DNA of 64,000 bases from an uncultured Rhodospirillaceae bacterium. Its GTDB lineage: Bacteria; Pseudomonadota; Alphaproteobacteria; CAAGCB01; CAG-977. Of this stretch, positions 7,612-16,859 are shown piece after piece (position 1 is the stretch's first letter; every line of letters begins with the position of its first letter). The notes beneath the pieces are model-generated. The model saw only the letters and a list, made by a program, of their open reading frames with translations. It did not search any database and was not told the DNA's origin. The stretch covers positions 1-64,000 of the forward strand of contig URSF01000010.1 of NCBI GenBank assembly GCA_900550445.1, given 5' to 3'. The position numbers and the translations under genes were made by a program.

Positions 7612-8539
7612 AAAGCTCCTTTACTTTATTTGCGCGGTTTTTCTGATCGGCGGAGCGGCTGCGGTCGCGGTACGTTTTTTCGGCGATGAAATGCCCGCCG
7701 TGGAAAAAACGGCGGACGGGATTTTCGTTCCGCCCGTTAAAACGGCGCAGCTGCAGCGGATTTTCCGGGAATACGGCTATGATATGATTCATCAGTTAAA
7801 AGAAAATCAGCCCGTGCCGCGGTTGTTCGTTCAGTCTGTGCCCGAAGATTTTAACCGGGAAAAATATGACGAAGTCCGCCCGGCCCTGTTTTTTGAAATG
7901 ATGCTGCCCGTTATTTTAAAAGCAAACGAAACGCTGGCCGCCGAACGGGAACGGCTGATGCGTTTAAAACGGGAATTTGACGATACCGGCGATCTGTCGG
8001 CGCGGTCTATGGACGAATTGAGGGAATGGATCAAACGGTATGACGTTAAGCCTTCAGATGATTTAGACACGTTGTTCAGCGCTTTGATCCCGCGCGTTGA
8101 CGGCGTAACGCCGACGCTGCTTTTAACGATGGCGGCGCAGGATTCCGGTTTCGGCACCAGCAGGTACGCCCGGGAATACAACGCCGTATTTCATCAGCGC
8201 GACTGGAACGGCAACGGCGCTGTTCCCGACGAAGCGCAAAAAGAAGGGCCGCAGTACAGAATTAAGGTCTTTAATTCTTTGTATGACGCGGTAATCAGTC
8301 AAATCCACTACCTAAATACAAACGGGTATTTTGAAAATTACAGAATTGCCCGGGCGAAATACCGCCGTTCGGATAATCCGATGAGGGGATATTCTATAGC
8401 CCATTTGCTGATAAATTTCCCCTACAAGACATTTAAATATCCTGATATTATTAAGCATCTGATTTTACAATATGAATTGACGCCGCTGGATTTTCAGGCG
8501 CTGGCTGACCGACAGCCGGATCAATTTAAAGGGAATTAA
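7604..8539 (+). CDS. Bax-like glucosaminidase-fold protein, catalytic Glu replaced by Asp
   Basis: The start chosen is the ATG at 7604, which overlaps the upstream stop by eight bases. The 311-residue protein has an N-terminal membrane anchor (about 5-23) and a C-terminal domain resembling Bax/FlgJ-type N-acetylglucosaminidases: RVDGVTPTLLLTMAAQDSGFGTSRYAREYNAVF corresponds to the family block with A-A-L-E-S-G-W-G-T-S-R. The usual catalytic Glu aligns with Asp180 here and the Trp with Phe, so activity may be altered or lost. By context it may act on or bind peptidoglycan in the periplasm. It is followed after seven bases by the lipid-transport permease gene. Confidence 0.75.
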   Translation: MNKKLLYFICAVFLIGGAAAVAVRFFGDEMPAVEKTADGIFVPPVKTAQLQRIFREYGYDMIHQLKENQPVPRLFVQSVPEDFNREKYDEVRPALFFEMMLPVILKANETLAAERERLMRLKREFDDTGDLSARSMDELREWIKRYDVKPSDDLDTLFSALIPRVDGVTPTLLLTMAAQDSGFGTSRYAREYNAVFHQRDWNGNGAVPDEAQKEGPQYRIKVFNSLYDAVISQIHYLNTNGYFENYRIARAKYRRSDNPMRGYSIAHLLINFPYKTFKYPDIIKHLILQYELTPLDFQALADRQPDQFKGN

Positions 8540-8546
8540 AGAATTT

Positions 8547-9674
8547 ATGTCTGCTGCCGCCGTATTAAAAAAAGATGAACAAAATAATTCCGCGGAACTT
8601 GTTTTATCGGGGGAATGGCTGCTGGAAGCTCATCTTGACAACCGTGCCGATATTTTCGGCGAATTTGTCGATCCCCGGTTTGCGCGCGTCGTTTTGAACG
8701 GCAAAGAGATTACACGCTGGGACAGCCAGCTGGTGGCTTTTCTGGTTCATGTTCTTTCTTTGTGCAAAAAAAGAAAAGTGACCTATACGCTGGCGGATTT
8801 TCCGGAAGGCATCGAATCTCTGCTGACTTTGGCTTTTGCCGTGCCCGAACACGCGCAGGCAGAACAGGCCGCTCAAAAAGAATCGTTTCTGATTTTTCTG
8901 GGAAATGTTTCTTTGCGTTCCTGGGACGCAACGCGGGCGGCTTATTTGTTCGCGCGTCAGACATATGCGTCTGTTATCCGTTTTCTGCTGAAACGGGCCG
9001 TCGTGCGCAAAGTGGATATTCTGTCTGAAATTCAGGACGCCGGGGCTAAGGCGTTTCCGATCGTGTCCCTGATTTGTTTTTTGGTCGGTCTGATTCTGGC
9101 GTTCGTCGGATCGATCCAGCTGAAAATGTTCGGCGCGCAGATCTATGTGTCCAGTCTGGTCGCGATTGCCGTTACGCGCGTAATGGGCGCGATTATGGGC
9201 GGCGTGATCATGGCCGGGCGGACGGGGGCGTCATACGCGGCGACGTTGGGTTCCATGCAGGTAAACGAAGAAGTCGACGCGTTGAAAACAATGGGAATTT
9301 CTCCATTTGATTTTCTGGTTCTGCCGCGTGTGCTGGCGTTGTCTTTAATGATGCCGCTTTTGACGGTTTATGCCGATTTAATGGGAATTATGGGCGGGGC
9401 GTTCGTCGGTATTTTTATGCTGGGGCTGTCGCCGGAAGATTATTTCCGCATGACGCTGAAAGCGTTGTCGATGAAAAATATCATTATCGGGATCGTGCAC
9501 GGTTCCGTTTACGGCGTTATTATTGCTTTGTGCGGGTGTTATCAGGGAATTAACTGCGGGCGCAACGCTTCGGCAGTCGGATACGCGACAACGTCCGCCG
9601 TTGTAAATTCCATTGTATGGATGACCGTCGCGACGGCAATTCTGACTTTTGTTTTCAGCGTGTTCGGGGTGTAG
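8547..9674 (+). CDS. mlaE: MlaE-type lipid ABC transporter permease with N-terminal STAS-like domain
   Basis: This 375-residue protein starts with a soluble STAS-like domain (about 15-110), followed by the MlaE permease domain (about 130-372) with five or six membrane segments. The conserved region GARTGASYAATLGSMQVNEEVDALKTMG appears here as AGRTGASYAATLGSMQVNEEVDALKTMGISP-like sequence. MlaE is the inner-membrane core of the MlaFEDB-type complex that moves phospholipids between inner and outer membranes. The N-terminal STAS-like fusion may replace a separate MlaB. The next genes supply the ATPase, MCE protein and auxiliary lipoprotein. Confidence 0.92.
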   Translation: MSAAAVLKKDEQNNSAELVLSGEWLLEAHLDNRADIFGEFVDPRFARVVLNGKEITRWDSQLVAFLVHVLSLCKKRKVTYTLADFPEGIESLLTLAFAVPEHAQAEQAAQKESFLIFLGNVSLRSWDATRAAYLFARQTYASVIRFLLKRAVVRKVDILSEIQDAGAKAFPIVSLICFLVGLILAFVGSIQLKMFGAQIYVSSLVAIAVTRVMGAIMGGVIMAGRTGASYAATLGSMQVNEEVDALKTMGISPFDFLVLPRVLALSLMMPLLTVYADLMGIMGGAFVGIFMLGLSPEDYFRMTLKALSMKNIIIGIVHGSVYGVIIALCGCYQGINCGRNASAVGYATTSAVVNSIVWMTVATAILTFVFSVFGV

Positions 9675-9676
9675 CC

Positions 9677-10432
9677 ATGGCGGAACCGTTTCTGGAAATA
9701 AAAGATTTAACAGTGGCTTACGGTGAAAACGTCATTATGCATGACGTCAGTTTTACGGTTAATGCAGAAGACGTTTTTATTATTATGGGCGGCAGCGGCT
9801 GCGGCAAAAGCACGCTGCTGACCGTGCTGACGGGGCTGAAACGTCCGGTCAAAGGATCGGAAAACTTCGCCGGAAAGCCTTTCTGGGGGGGAAACGCGAC
9901 AAAAGCCGATCGTGATATCGCTATGCGCAAGGCCGGGATTTTGTATCAAAGCGGTGCATTGTGGTCGTCAATGACTTTGGCGGAAAATATTGCTTTGCCT
10001 TTGGAACAATACACGGATTTAACGCCTGCGGAAATACGGGATATTGTCGCTTTAAAGCTTGATCTGGTCGGATTGGGCGGTTTTCAGAACTATTATCCCG
10101 CGGAAATCAGCGGCGGTATGAAAAAACGCGCCGGTCTGGCCAGAGCTTTGGCACTGGATCCGCAAATCGTGTTCTTTGACGAACCGTCTGCCGGGCTGGA
10201 TCCGATCAGTTCAAAAAATCTTGACGATCTGATTTTGCAGATCAAAGAAAACCTGCATACGACGATCGTTATGGTAACGCACGAACTGCCCTCTATTTTT
10301 GCAATCGGCACAAATTCGATTTATCTGGACGCGCAGACAAAAACGGTCATTGCGCACGGCGATCCGAACGAGCTGTTAAAAAATCCTCCGAACGAAACGA
10401 TTGAACATTTTTTAACACGCGGAAAAAAATAA
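9677..10432 (+). CDS. mlaF: MlaF-type lipid ABC transporter ATP-binding protein
   Basis: The start is the ATG at 9677, two bases after the mlaE stop; the longer frame from 9617 only reads back into mlaE. The 251-residue ATPase has Walker A GGSGCGKST, signature ISGGMKKRAGLARAL, Walker B IVFFDEPSAGLDP and the H-loop VTHE. The signature SGGM is typical of MlaF rather than general ABC importers. It energises the MlaE permease. Confidence 0.94.
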   Translation: MAEPFLEIKDLTVAYGENVIMHDVSFTVNAEDVFIIMGGSGCGKSTLLTVLTGLKRPVKGSENFAGKPFWGGNATKADRDIAMRKAGILYQSGALWSSMTLAENIALPLEQYTDLTPAEIRDIVALKLDLVGLGGFQNYYPAEISGGMKKRAGLARALALDPQIVFFDEPSAGLDPISSKNLDDLILQIKENLHTTIVMVTHELPSIFAIGTNSIYLDAQTKTVIAHGDPNELLKNPPNETIEHFLTRGKK

Positions 10433-10442
10433 GGAAAAGACG

Positions 10443-11270
10443 ATGGTTCAAAAAGCAAATCCAAAATTGATCGGTATTTTTATTCTGGCGGCGTTTTTTA
10501 TTTTTATTGCCACGTTTCTGTTAATTAATCAGGACAGATTTTTTTCGCGTTCGATTAAGTATGTTTTATATTTTCAAGGGTCGATCAAAGGATTGAATGT
10601 CGGTTCGCCGGTCGTGTTTAACGGTGTGCCGATCGGGCGGGTTATCGGTATTTCGCTGGTAACGGACGTTCAGACGATGGAAGTGCAAATTCCCGTTTAT
10701 ATCGAAACGAATGAAAATAACTTTGTCGTTTTAAATTCCAGCGGCCGTTCAAAAGAGGACATTCAGGAATTTACCGACAAGATGATTGAAAAAGGTCTGC
10801 GCGCAAAGCTGGAAAATCAAAGTCTGCTGACCGGGCAAATGATGATCGGGTTAAGTTATTATCCCGGAACGCCGGTCATTTTGCAAAAGCACAATCCGAA
10901 AATAATTGAAATTCCGACTCTGCCGTCAACAGGCGAAGAACTGCTGCAGACTTTGCAAAAACTTCCGCTGCGCCAGACGATGATGAATCTGAACACTCTG
11001 TTGGTCGAAGCCAATGACTTAATTCGTTTGATTAACAGTGATTCTCCGACCGTTATGAAGGACATTTCGACATTGACACGTTCTTTGTCTCAGGTTGCTC
11101 AGAAGATGGAAAACGCGTTAAACTCGTTTGACGAAGATTCCAGAACAATGCTGGATCTGAATAAAATGCTGCGTAATTTCAGCGCTGCGGCGCAGTCTTT
11201 GCGCAACTGGTCGGATTACCTGGAACGTCACCCCGAAGCGTTGTTAAGAGGAAAAGGAGGATCCCGATGA
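10443..11270 (+). CDS. mlaD: MlaD-type MCE family lipid-binding protein
   Basis: The 275-residue protein has one N-terminal membrane helix (about 10-27) followed by an MCE domain (about 38-120) with the characteristic GLNVGSPVVFNGVPIGRVIGI. A C-terminal helical region of about 100 residues probably extends into the periplasm. MCE proteins form hexameric rings that accept lipids from the MlaEF core. It overlaps the downstream lipoprotein gene by four bases (ATGA). Confidence 0.93.
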   Translation: MVQKANPKLIGIFILAAFFIFIATFLLINQDRFFSRSIKYVLYFQGSIKGLNVGSPVVFNGVPIGRVIGISLVTDVQTMEVQIPVYIETNENNFVVLNSSGRSKEDIQEFTDKMIEKGLRAKLENQSLLTGQMMIGLSYYPGTPVILQKHNPKIIEIPTLPSTGEELLQTLQKLPLRQTMMNLNTLLVEANDLIRLINSDSPTVMKDISTLTRSLSQVAQKMENALNSFDEDSRTMLDLNKMLRNFSAAAQSLRNWSDYLERHPEALLRGKGGSR

Positions 11271-11866
11271 AAAAGCGTTTTTGTCTGATTTTTGCCGCCG
11301 CCGTTTTTATGGGAGCATGCGGCTTTTCACGTCCGTCAACGTTTTACGTTCTGGACAACAGTGCTTTGCCCGAACAAAGCGTGACGTTAAAAAGCGCGGA
11401 TCGTATTTTAATCGGTATTGAGCCGGTTTTTATTCCGAATTATTTGGATAAACCGCAGATTGTAATCCGGCAGGCCGATTCGGTGACGTTGACGGCTTCC
11501 GAATTCAACCGCTGGGCGGAACAGCTGAGCGATGTTTTCCCTCGTGTTTTGGCCGGCGCCGTTTCCGAACGCATGGGATATCCGGCGGCCAAGCAGATCA
11601 ATCTGAACCGGGATTTGTTTCCGTACCGCCTGTTTGTCGAGGTATTGAGATTTGACGCGACTTTTGACAAAGAAGCCGTACTGGATACATGGTGGACAAT
11701 TATGTCAAATTCCGGCAATATGATTTATCGGACGCGTTCTACTTTGGTTGCCCCCGTTGACGACACGTATGCCGGCGTCGTTCGGGCCGAACAGCAACTG
11801 TTAAAGGATTTGGGGTATACCATAGCCGATTATGCGTTGAAAAATTTGAAAAAAGGTCAAAGATAA
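11267..11866 (+). CDS. ABC-type transport auxiliary lipoprotein (PqiC/MlaD-associated)
   Basis: A 199-residue lipoprotein with signal peptide and lipobox (FMGAC, Cys near residue 17). The mature start GFSRPSTFYVLDNSALP and the later FNRWAEQLSDVFPRVLAGAVSERMG match the ABC_trans_aux family, which accompanies MCE transporters (PqiC in E. coli). It would sit at the outer membrane or periplasm and bridge lipid transfer from MlaD. Its stop overlaps the start of the next gene by one base (TAATG). Confidence 0.88.
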   Translation: MKKRFCLIFAAAVFMGACGFSRPSTFYVLDNSALPEQSVTLKSADRILIGIEPVFIPNYLDKPQIVIRQADSVTLTASEFNRWAEQLSDVFPRVLAGAVSERMGYPAAKQINLNRDLFPYRLFVEVLRFDATFDKEAVLDTWWTIMSNSGNMIYRTRSTLVAPVDDTYAGVVRAEQQLLKDLGYTIADYALKNLKKGQR

Positions 11867-12831
11867 TGTCCGTTTTGCAGCAAAATTTCGCACAATCCGT
11901 TCCCGCCGAAAAGAAGGAAACTTCTTTGGATCAGAATTTGCGGCCGCCGTTTGAAATCGTCGGCGACAAGTCCGTTCGGGAACGCATTACGGGCATGATT
12001 AATCAGATCGTCGAATCCGAAACCGGGCGGCAGACGTTGGAAATCGCCAGCAAAGCCGGTTATAAACTGGGTATGGAATTTGCTTTTGGCTGCAACGGCG
12101 GGTGCAACAAGGAAAATAAAAACATTATTCTGAACCCTGTCAGCAAAGACGAAGTTCTGGTCGGCGTTTTGATTCATGAATGTCGCCATGCCGGGCAGTT
12201 TGAACGCGGCGAATATGACGCCAGCGATGACAAGCGGCCCCGCAGAGAAACGATTAAAACGAACATCATGCGCACCCGCGCCGTTGAAGCGGACGCTCAG
12301 GCGACTGCCGTTCAGGCATTGGGGGAAATGATGGAAAAAGGCAATGAGACTCCGTTATTCGCTTTTTGCCGTCAGCCGGACAACCGCGCGATCGGAAAAG
12401 CGTTTGAATACGCTTTGTACGAAGATAACGCTTTACAAAACGGACATGCCAGAACGGCGGCTTTTCTGGCCTGGTATGACAATGAACCGGTGAAAAAAGC
12501 TTATGACGAAGCTTATCAGGTTGAAATGATGCAACGACGCGAAGACCGCGGCGATAATAAAACGGATACATATTCGGTTTCCCAGTCTGCCGCGCGGATT
12601 GTCAAAGAGTTATGTTTAAATAATGACGGCAGCTGTTATTTTTCGGAAAACCCGAAAGTTTTGGAAAGCGGGCATTATGTCGCCGTCAATAAGGAATCGG
12701 CGGAAAAGATCGGCGTATTGCTGGCTCGGGTGCCTGTCGCCGGAAAAAGTATTGAAAATGATCCGGAAAAGTTTTCTCGTCCCCGGCCTGACGTTGCCGT
12801 GATTGCGGCCAGAGCCGGAAAGGGGCGCTAA
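11866..12831 (+). CDS. Putative zinc metallopeptidase-like protein (HECRH motif, DUF6782-like)
   Basis: The 321-residue soluble-looking protein has LIHECRHAGQFERG with an HExxH motif at His104-Glu105-His108, followed by a helical region (TRAVEADAQATAVQ) whose Glu could be the third metal ligand, as in gluzincins. This layout matches my recollection of a DUF described as a putative metallopeptidase. No signal peptide is visible, so a cytoplasmic place is likely. The start codon overlaps the upstream lipoprotein stop, so it is translationally coupled to the Mla operon. Substrate unknown; a role in turnover of the transporter or of envelope proteins would be inference. Confidence 0.72.
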   Translation: MSVLQQNFAQSVPAEKKETSLDQNLRPPFEIVGDKSVRERITGMINQIVESETGRQTLEIASKAGYKLGMEFAFGCNGGCNKENKNIILNPVSKDEVLVGVLIHECRHAGQFERGEYDASDDKRPRRETIKTNIMRTRAVEADAQATAVQALGEMMEKGNETPLFAFCRQPDNRAIGKAFEYALYEDNALQNGHARTAAFLAWYDNEPVKKAYDEAYQVEMMQRREDRGDNKTDTYSVSQSAARIVKELCLNNDGSCYFSENPKVLESGHYVAVNKESAEKIGVLLARVPVAGKSIENDPEKFSRPRPDVAVIAARAGKGR

Positions 12832-12834
12832 AAT

Positions 12835-12865
12835 AAAAAAACCGCTTTTGCAGGCGGTTTTTTTT
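12835..12865. terminator. Intrinsic terminator, usable in both directions
   Basis: An A-tract, ACCGC (12841-12845), a short loop, GCGGT (12854-12858) and eight T residues (12858-12865) form a GC stem with a U-tract. It ends the seven-gene run that began at 6520. The A-rich left flank makes it usable also for the convergent gene ending at 12877. Confidence 0.85.
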
Positions 12866-12876
12866 ATAATCCGGAA

Positions 12877-13092
12877 TTATTTCAGGCAAAGATGTCTGGG
12901 CTCGTCGTCAGACGACAGACGGCGCAACGTATCGCAGTATTCGCACCAGTCGCCCATTGCGTCCGTCAACAGCTGCTGAATAAAATCGTTTAATCCGACG
13001 CCGGTTTCGTCCGCCTGTTTTTCCAACAGGGAATAAAGGGGAGCGTCTATTTTCAAAGAAAGTTTCTTTTGAGGGGAAAACGCGGCTGTCAT
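12877..13092 (-). CDS. Small protein with ribbon-helix-helix-like segment
   Basis: The 71-residue protein begins with a short beta-like stretch KKLSLKIDAPLYSLLEKQADETGVGLNDFIQQLLTDAM, which fits the strand-helix-helix layout of Arc/CopG/MetJ-type DNA-binding proteins. The tail contains WCEYC and a final Cys-Leu-Lys. AAGGA lies at a suitable distance upstream. No toxin gene is next to it, so an antitoxin role is unsupported. It could be a small transcription regulator. Confidence 0.6.
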   Translation of the reverse strand: MTAAFSPQKKLSLKIDAPLYSLLEKQADETGVGLNDFIQQLLTDAMGDWCEYCDTLRRLSSDDEPRHLCLK

Positions 13093-13191
13093 GATATAAG
13101 GTCCTTGAATTTAACTTGGTTTTAAGCTCTTCAGGTCTATGTTTCGATTGTGTTCCAGCTTTATTAATAAATAGTAACCTATTTAAAAAAG

Positions 13192-15075
13192 ATGACAAAA
13201 AAGACAGGGGATCAGTCGGTAAAGCGCAAAAAATCCGCCGAGTCGGGAAAAAAAGCACAAAAACGGTGTTTTTCGCGCCCGGCAAAAGGAATCGGGCGGT
13301 TGCGGACTTTTTTTCTGAACCGGCGGACGATTCGATTCGTTTTCGGCGTTGCGGCGGTTGCCGCAGCCTATGTCGGGTATTGCGCGGCAACTTTGCCGGA
13401 TATTGAAAAAGCGGTAAAAAATACACGGGCGCCGAAAATTTATATTCTGGCGGCGGACGGTTCGGAAATCGCATCTTACGGATCGCAGTACGGCCGTCCC
13501 GTAGAATTAAAGCGGCTGCCGGCTTATGTGCCGCAGGCGGTTATCGCAACCGAAGACAGGCGTTTTTATTCGCATTTCGGCATTGATCCGCGATCCGTCG
13601 TGCGCGCTTTGACGGTTAACCTGATTAAAGGACGCAAAGCGCAAGGAGCCAGCACCTTAACGCAGCAGGTGGCGAAAAATTTGTTTTTGTCTTCGGAAAA
13701 AACCGTCCGGCGCAAAGTGCAGGAACTGCTGTTGGCTTTTTGGCTGGAATACAAACTGACAAAAGATCAGATATTGACGATTTATCTGAACCGCGTTTAT
13801 TTCGGGGCCGGAACTTACGGTATTGAGGCCGCCGCGCAAAAGTATTACGGTGTAAAAGCCAGGCATCTGAATTTATATCAGGCGGCCGTTCTGGCCGGCG
13901 TATTAAAAGCGCCGACCCGTTATAATCCTTTGACTCACCCGCAGGCGGCGGATCAGCGCGCCAGACTGGTTTTGGCTAATATGGTCAAAGCGGGATTCGT
14001 ATCGGCCAGGGTGGCCTTGAACGCTGCGGAAACCGGCGCGGTGGCTGAAAAAGACAGAAACAAATCCGTTTTTTACTTTACGGACTGGATCGCCGATGAA
14101 ACCGAAGCTCATCTGGGCAGTATCGGGCAGGATATCGCCGTTAAGACAACACTGCACCCTGAAAAACAAGCCATTTTGGACAGGGAAATCAAAAACGCTT
14201 TGAATTCTGACGAGGCAAAAGAAAAAAACGTTATGCAGGCGGCAGGCGTCATTATGGATCAGGACGGCGCCGTATTGGCAATGACCGGCGGAAAGGATTA
14301 TCGTTTCAGCCAGTTTAACCGCGCGGTTGAAGCGCGCCGGCAGATCGGATCGGCCATTAAGCCGTTTGTTTATTTGACCGCTTTTGAACAAGGGGCTTCA
14401 GCCTCTGATCTTGTGGAAGACAAACCGCTTTATCTGAACGGCTGGAGTCCTAAAAACTTCAGCGGAAAATACTACGGCCGTATTTCATTACATGATGCTT
14501 TGGTCCATTCGGTCAACACGGTGGCCGTCGCTACGGCGGTAAAAACAGGCGTGCGTTCCGTATTAAAAACAGCGCGTAAATTCGGCATCGCCGGGGCTGA
14601 CTGCGAAGCAAACGGAGCGATCGCTCTGGGGGTTTGTCAGACGCGGCTGATTGACGCGGTGGCGGCATATGCATCTTTGTTAAACGGAGGATTCGCGGTA
14701 ACACCTTACGGAATTACGGAAATCCTCGGTCAAAACGGGCAGGTGCTGTATTCCCGTTCCGACAGCGGACGCGCCAGACTGGTTAACCCGCGCTATGTCG
14801 CCGAACTGGATTCCGCTTTAATTGATGTTATTCAATACGGAACGGGCAAAAAAGCCAATCCGACGGTTTTAGCCAAAGGAAAAACAGGCACAACGCAAAA
14901 TTACCGCGACGCCTGGTTTGTCGGTTATACGCAGGAACTGGCGGCCGGGATATGGGTCGGAAACGATGATGAAACACCGATGAAAAAAGTAACGGGCGGC
15001 AGTCTGCCCGCACAAATCTGGGGGAAAGTCGTTCACGATATTTCTTTACCGCCCTTAAAGGAAGAAGGTTATTGA
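13192..15075 (+). CDS. Class A penicillin-binding protein (PBP1A-type transglycosylase/transpeptidase)
   Basis: The 627-residue bifunctional peptidoglycan synthase has a basic cytoplasmic N-terminus, one membrane anchor (about 46-66) and a GT51 glycosyltransferase domain with EDRRFYSHFGID (Glu121), QGASTLTQQVAKN and RKVQELLLAF. The transpeptidase domain has SAIK with nucleophile Ser387, the SVN triad in HSVNTVAV, and KTGTT at Lys564. It lacks the extra OB-like domain and long C-terminus of enterobacterial PBP1a. It converges on the lytic transglycosylase gene, overlapping its end by seven bases. The Shine-Dalgarno at 13192 is weak, so the start is uncertain within about 20 residues. Confidence 0.94.
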   Translation: MTKKTGDQSVKRKKSAESGKKAQKRCFSRPAKGIGRLRTFFLNRRTIRFVFGVAAVAAAYVGYCAATLPDIEKAVKNTRAPKIYILAADGSEIASYGSQYGRPVELKRLPAYVPQAVIATEDRRFYSHFGIDPRSVVRALTVNLIKGRKAQGASTLTQQVAKNLFLSSEKTVRRKVQELLLAFWLEYKLTKDQILTIYLNRVYFGAGTYGIEAAAQKYYGVKARHLNLYQAAVLAGVLKAPTRYNPLTHPQAADQRARLVLANMVKAGFVSARVALNAAETGAVAEKDRNKSVFYFTDWIADETEAHLGSIGQDIAVKTTLHPEKQAILDREIKNALNSDEAKEKNVMQAAGVIMDQDGAVLAMTGGKDYRFSQFNRAVEARRQIGSAIKPFVYLTAFEQGASASDLVEDKPLYLNGWSPKNFSGKYYGRISLHDALVHSVNTVAVATAVKTGVRSVLKTARKFGIAGADCEANGAIALGVCQTRLIDAVAAYASLLNGGFAVTPYGITEILGQNGQVLYSRSDSGRARLVNPRYVAELDSALIDVIQYGTGKKANPTVLAKGKTGTTQNYRDAWFVGYTQELAAGIWVGNDDETPMKKVTGGSLPAQIWGKVVHDISLPPLKEEGY

Positions 15076-16844
15076 GGTTTATAAACCGGATATTTCCCGG
15101 CCAGAACGTCATCGATTGACGATAGATCCTGACCGAACAGGCTGCGGTAAATCCAGTAATTGCCCATTACTTTTTTAACAAAACCGCGTGTTTCCCGCGA
15201 CGGAATACCTTCGACAAACATCAAAGGATCGTCTTTGAAATCTTTGCGTTTCTGCCATTTAACCGTATTCCCCGGCCCACAGTTATAAGACGCGATCGTC
15301 ATCAGAAGATTGCCGTCGATTGCTTTGTAATTCAAAAGCGTCTTAATTAATTCCTGACCGATCATCAGATTGTAGGGAATTCTGTGCAGTCGGCTGAGCT
15401 GGTAGGGCTGTTTTAAACGCCGTGCCATTAACCGGGCCGTTGACGGCATCAGTTGCATGACGCCGCGGGCGCCGGCTTTGCTGAACGCCCGATTTTTAAA
15501 ACAGGATTCCTGACGGATAAAAGCGTATACCAGCGCTTTGTCCAGCTGCCAGCCGTTCGTCGGAGTCCAGTTGGGATAGGGAAACAAAGCGTCGTCGCCG
15601 TTCGGCGTTTCGATTTCACCGGACAAAGCGGCCAGGCGCACGCTCAGATCCGGGTATTCGGTAACGGATTCCGCATAGGCCAGCAGCTGCTTGCGCAGTT
15701 TTTTCTTTTCGGCGTAAAGTTTAATCAGTTCTTTTTCGGCGAATTCCATTTGTCCGATCTGAACAAAAGCAACGGCTCTGCGTCCGCCCGGTTCTTTTAA
15801 AACGGCGTCCATGTCCGGTTTTTCCAGAGAAGAACTTTTCCAGGAATGGCCGATCGGCCAGCCCAAAGCTCTTTGGGCCAGAATACCGTAAAAGAAATTC
15901 GGCGCGGCTGTTGCCGCCTGCTGCAGGTAGGAGGTGATTTCTCTGTATTTTTTTGTTTTTAACAAAACGCGCGTGGTCCAAAATGCCGCCGCGGATTTTT
16001 GCGTCGGAATGGCTTTCGGGTGGGCGGCCAGAGTTTTAAACGCTTTTTCGGCTTCTTCCCATTTCTGCATGCGAAAAGCCGTTAATCCGGCAACCCAATG
16101 GGCTGTCGGGTTGCGTTTGTCCGCACGCTTGATCGGTTCTTGTATCGTTTCCCATGCTTTTTCGTCCTGCCGGTCGATAAAATAAGCAAAAGCCAGCGCC
16201 GTCAGGGAATCGTCGCGGTCTTTTTGCGACAAATGTTTTTTCACATGTTTTTCATTTAAATGCAGCTTGGCAGCCAGCGTTTTGCCGCGGCGGATCGCCG
16301 AAGAAAAATACAGCATGGACATACGGACTTTTTTACGTTCCGGTTCGGGAACATAAGACGCCCTTTTGAAAAACACCAAATCAATCGGGTCTGCAATTCG
16401 TATGGAAGTACAGGCTCCGGCCGCCATATGCGCTGCCGGATCCGACGGCTTTTTCCGCGGCAGGGGCGCTTTTTTCTTCGCGGCCAGATTATAAACTTCT
16501 TCCGCAATCGGCAGATCGGCATATTTTTTCAGCCAATCACCCAGTTGTTTTTTGGTCGGCTGAGATTCTTCGGCCAGATAAATCTGCGCCAGAACATATC
16601 CTTTCAACAGATTATCTTCGACGGTTTCCAGTAAAATTTCTGCTTCTTTGAATGCGCCGTTGTCCAAATGGGAAAAAATCTGAGTATATAAAGTCTTATC
16701 CAGCGGCGATAAAACAGCTGTTTCAGCCGTATTTTCCGTTTCGGCCGGCGGAATTAATTGAATTAATTCTTCCGCACCGGCCGGCCGGCCGGCACACAGA
16801 AAAATCCCCGTCCAGAAAACAAAGCGGTATAAAAAACGATTCAC
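15069..16844 (-). CDS. Soluble lytic murein transglycosylase (Slt70-like)
   Basis: The 591-residue protein has a signal peptide (about 1-24, ending in AGAEE). A long helical superhelix with TPR-like repeats covers about 40-420, and a C-terminal SLT domain begins at ALVYAFIRQESCFKNRAFSKAGARGVMQLMPSTA. The catalytic glutamate is Glu446 in RQES. SLT enzymes cleave the MurNAc-GlcNAc bond with formation of 1,6-anhydroMurNAc, producing fragments for recycling. The 3' ends of this gene and the penicillin-binding protein gene overlap by seven bases. Synthesis and cleavage enzymes are thus encoded side by side. Confidence 0.93.
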   Translation of the reverse strand: MNRFLYRFVFWTGIFLCAGRPAGAEELIQLIPPAETENTAETAVLSPLDKTLYTQIFSHLDNGAFKEAEILLETVEDNLLKGYVLAQIYLAEESQPTKKQLGDWLKKYADLPIAEEVYNLAAKKKAPLPRKKPSDPAAHMAAGACTSIRIADPIDLVFFKRASYVPEPERKKVRMSMLYFSSAIRRGKTLAAKLHLNEKHVKKHLSQKDRDDSLTALAFAYFIDRQDEKAWETIQEPIKRADKRNPTAHWVAGLTAFRMQKWEEAEKAFKTLAAHPKAIPTQKSAAAFWTTRVLLKTKKYREITSYLQQAATAAPNFFYGILAQRALGWPIGHSWKSSSLEKPDMDAVLKEPGGRRAVAFVQIGQMEFAEKELIKLYAEKKKLRKQLLAYAESVTEYPDLSVRLAALSGEIETPNGDDALFPYPNWTPTNGWQLDKALVYAFIRQESCFKNRAFSKAGARGVMQLMPSTARLMARRLKQPYQLSRLHRIPYNLMIGQELIKTLLNYKAIDGNLLMTIASYNCGPGNTVKWQKRKDFKDDPLMFVEGIPSRETRGFVKKVMGNYWIYRSLFGQDLSSIDDVLAGKYPVYKPQ

Positions 16845-16859
16845 CGACGATTGCCCGGG

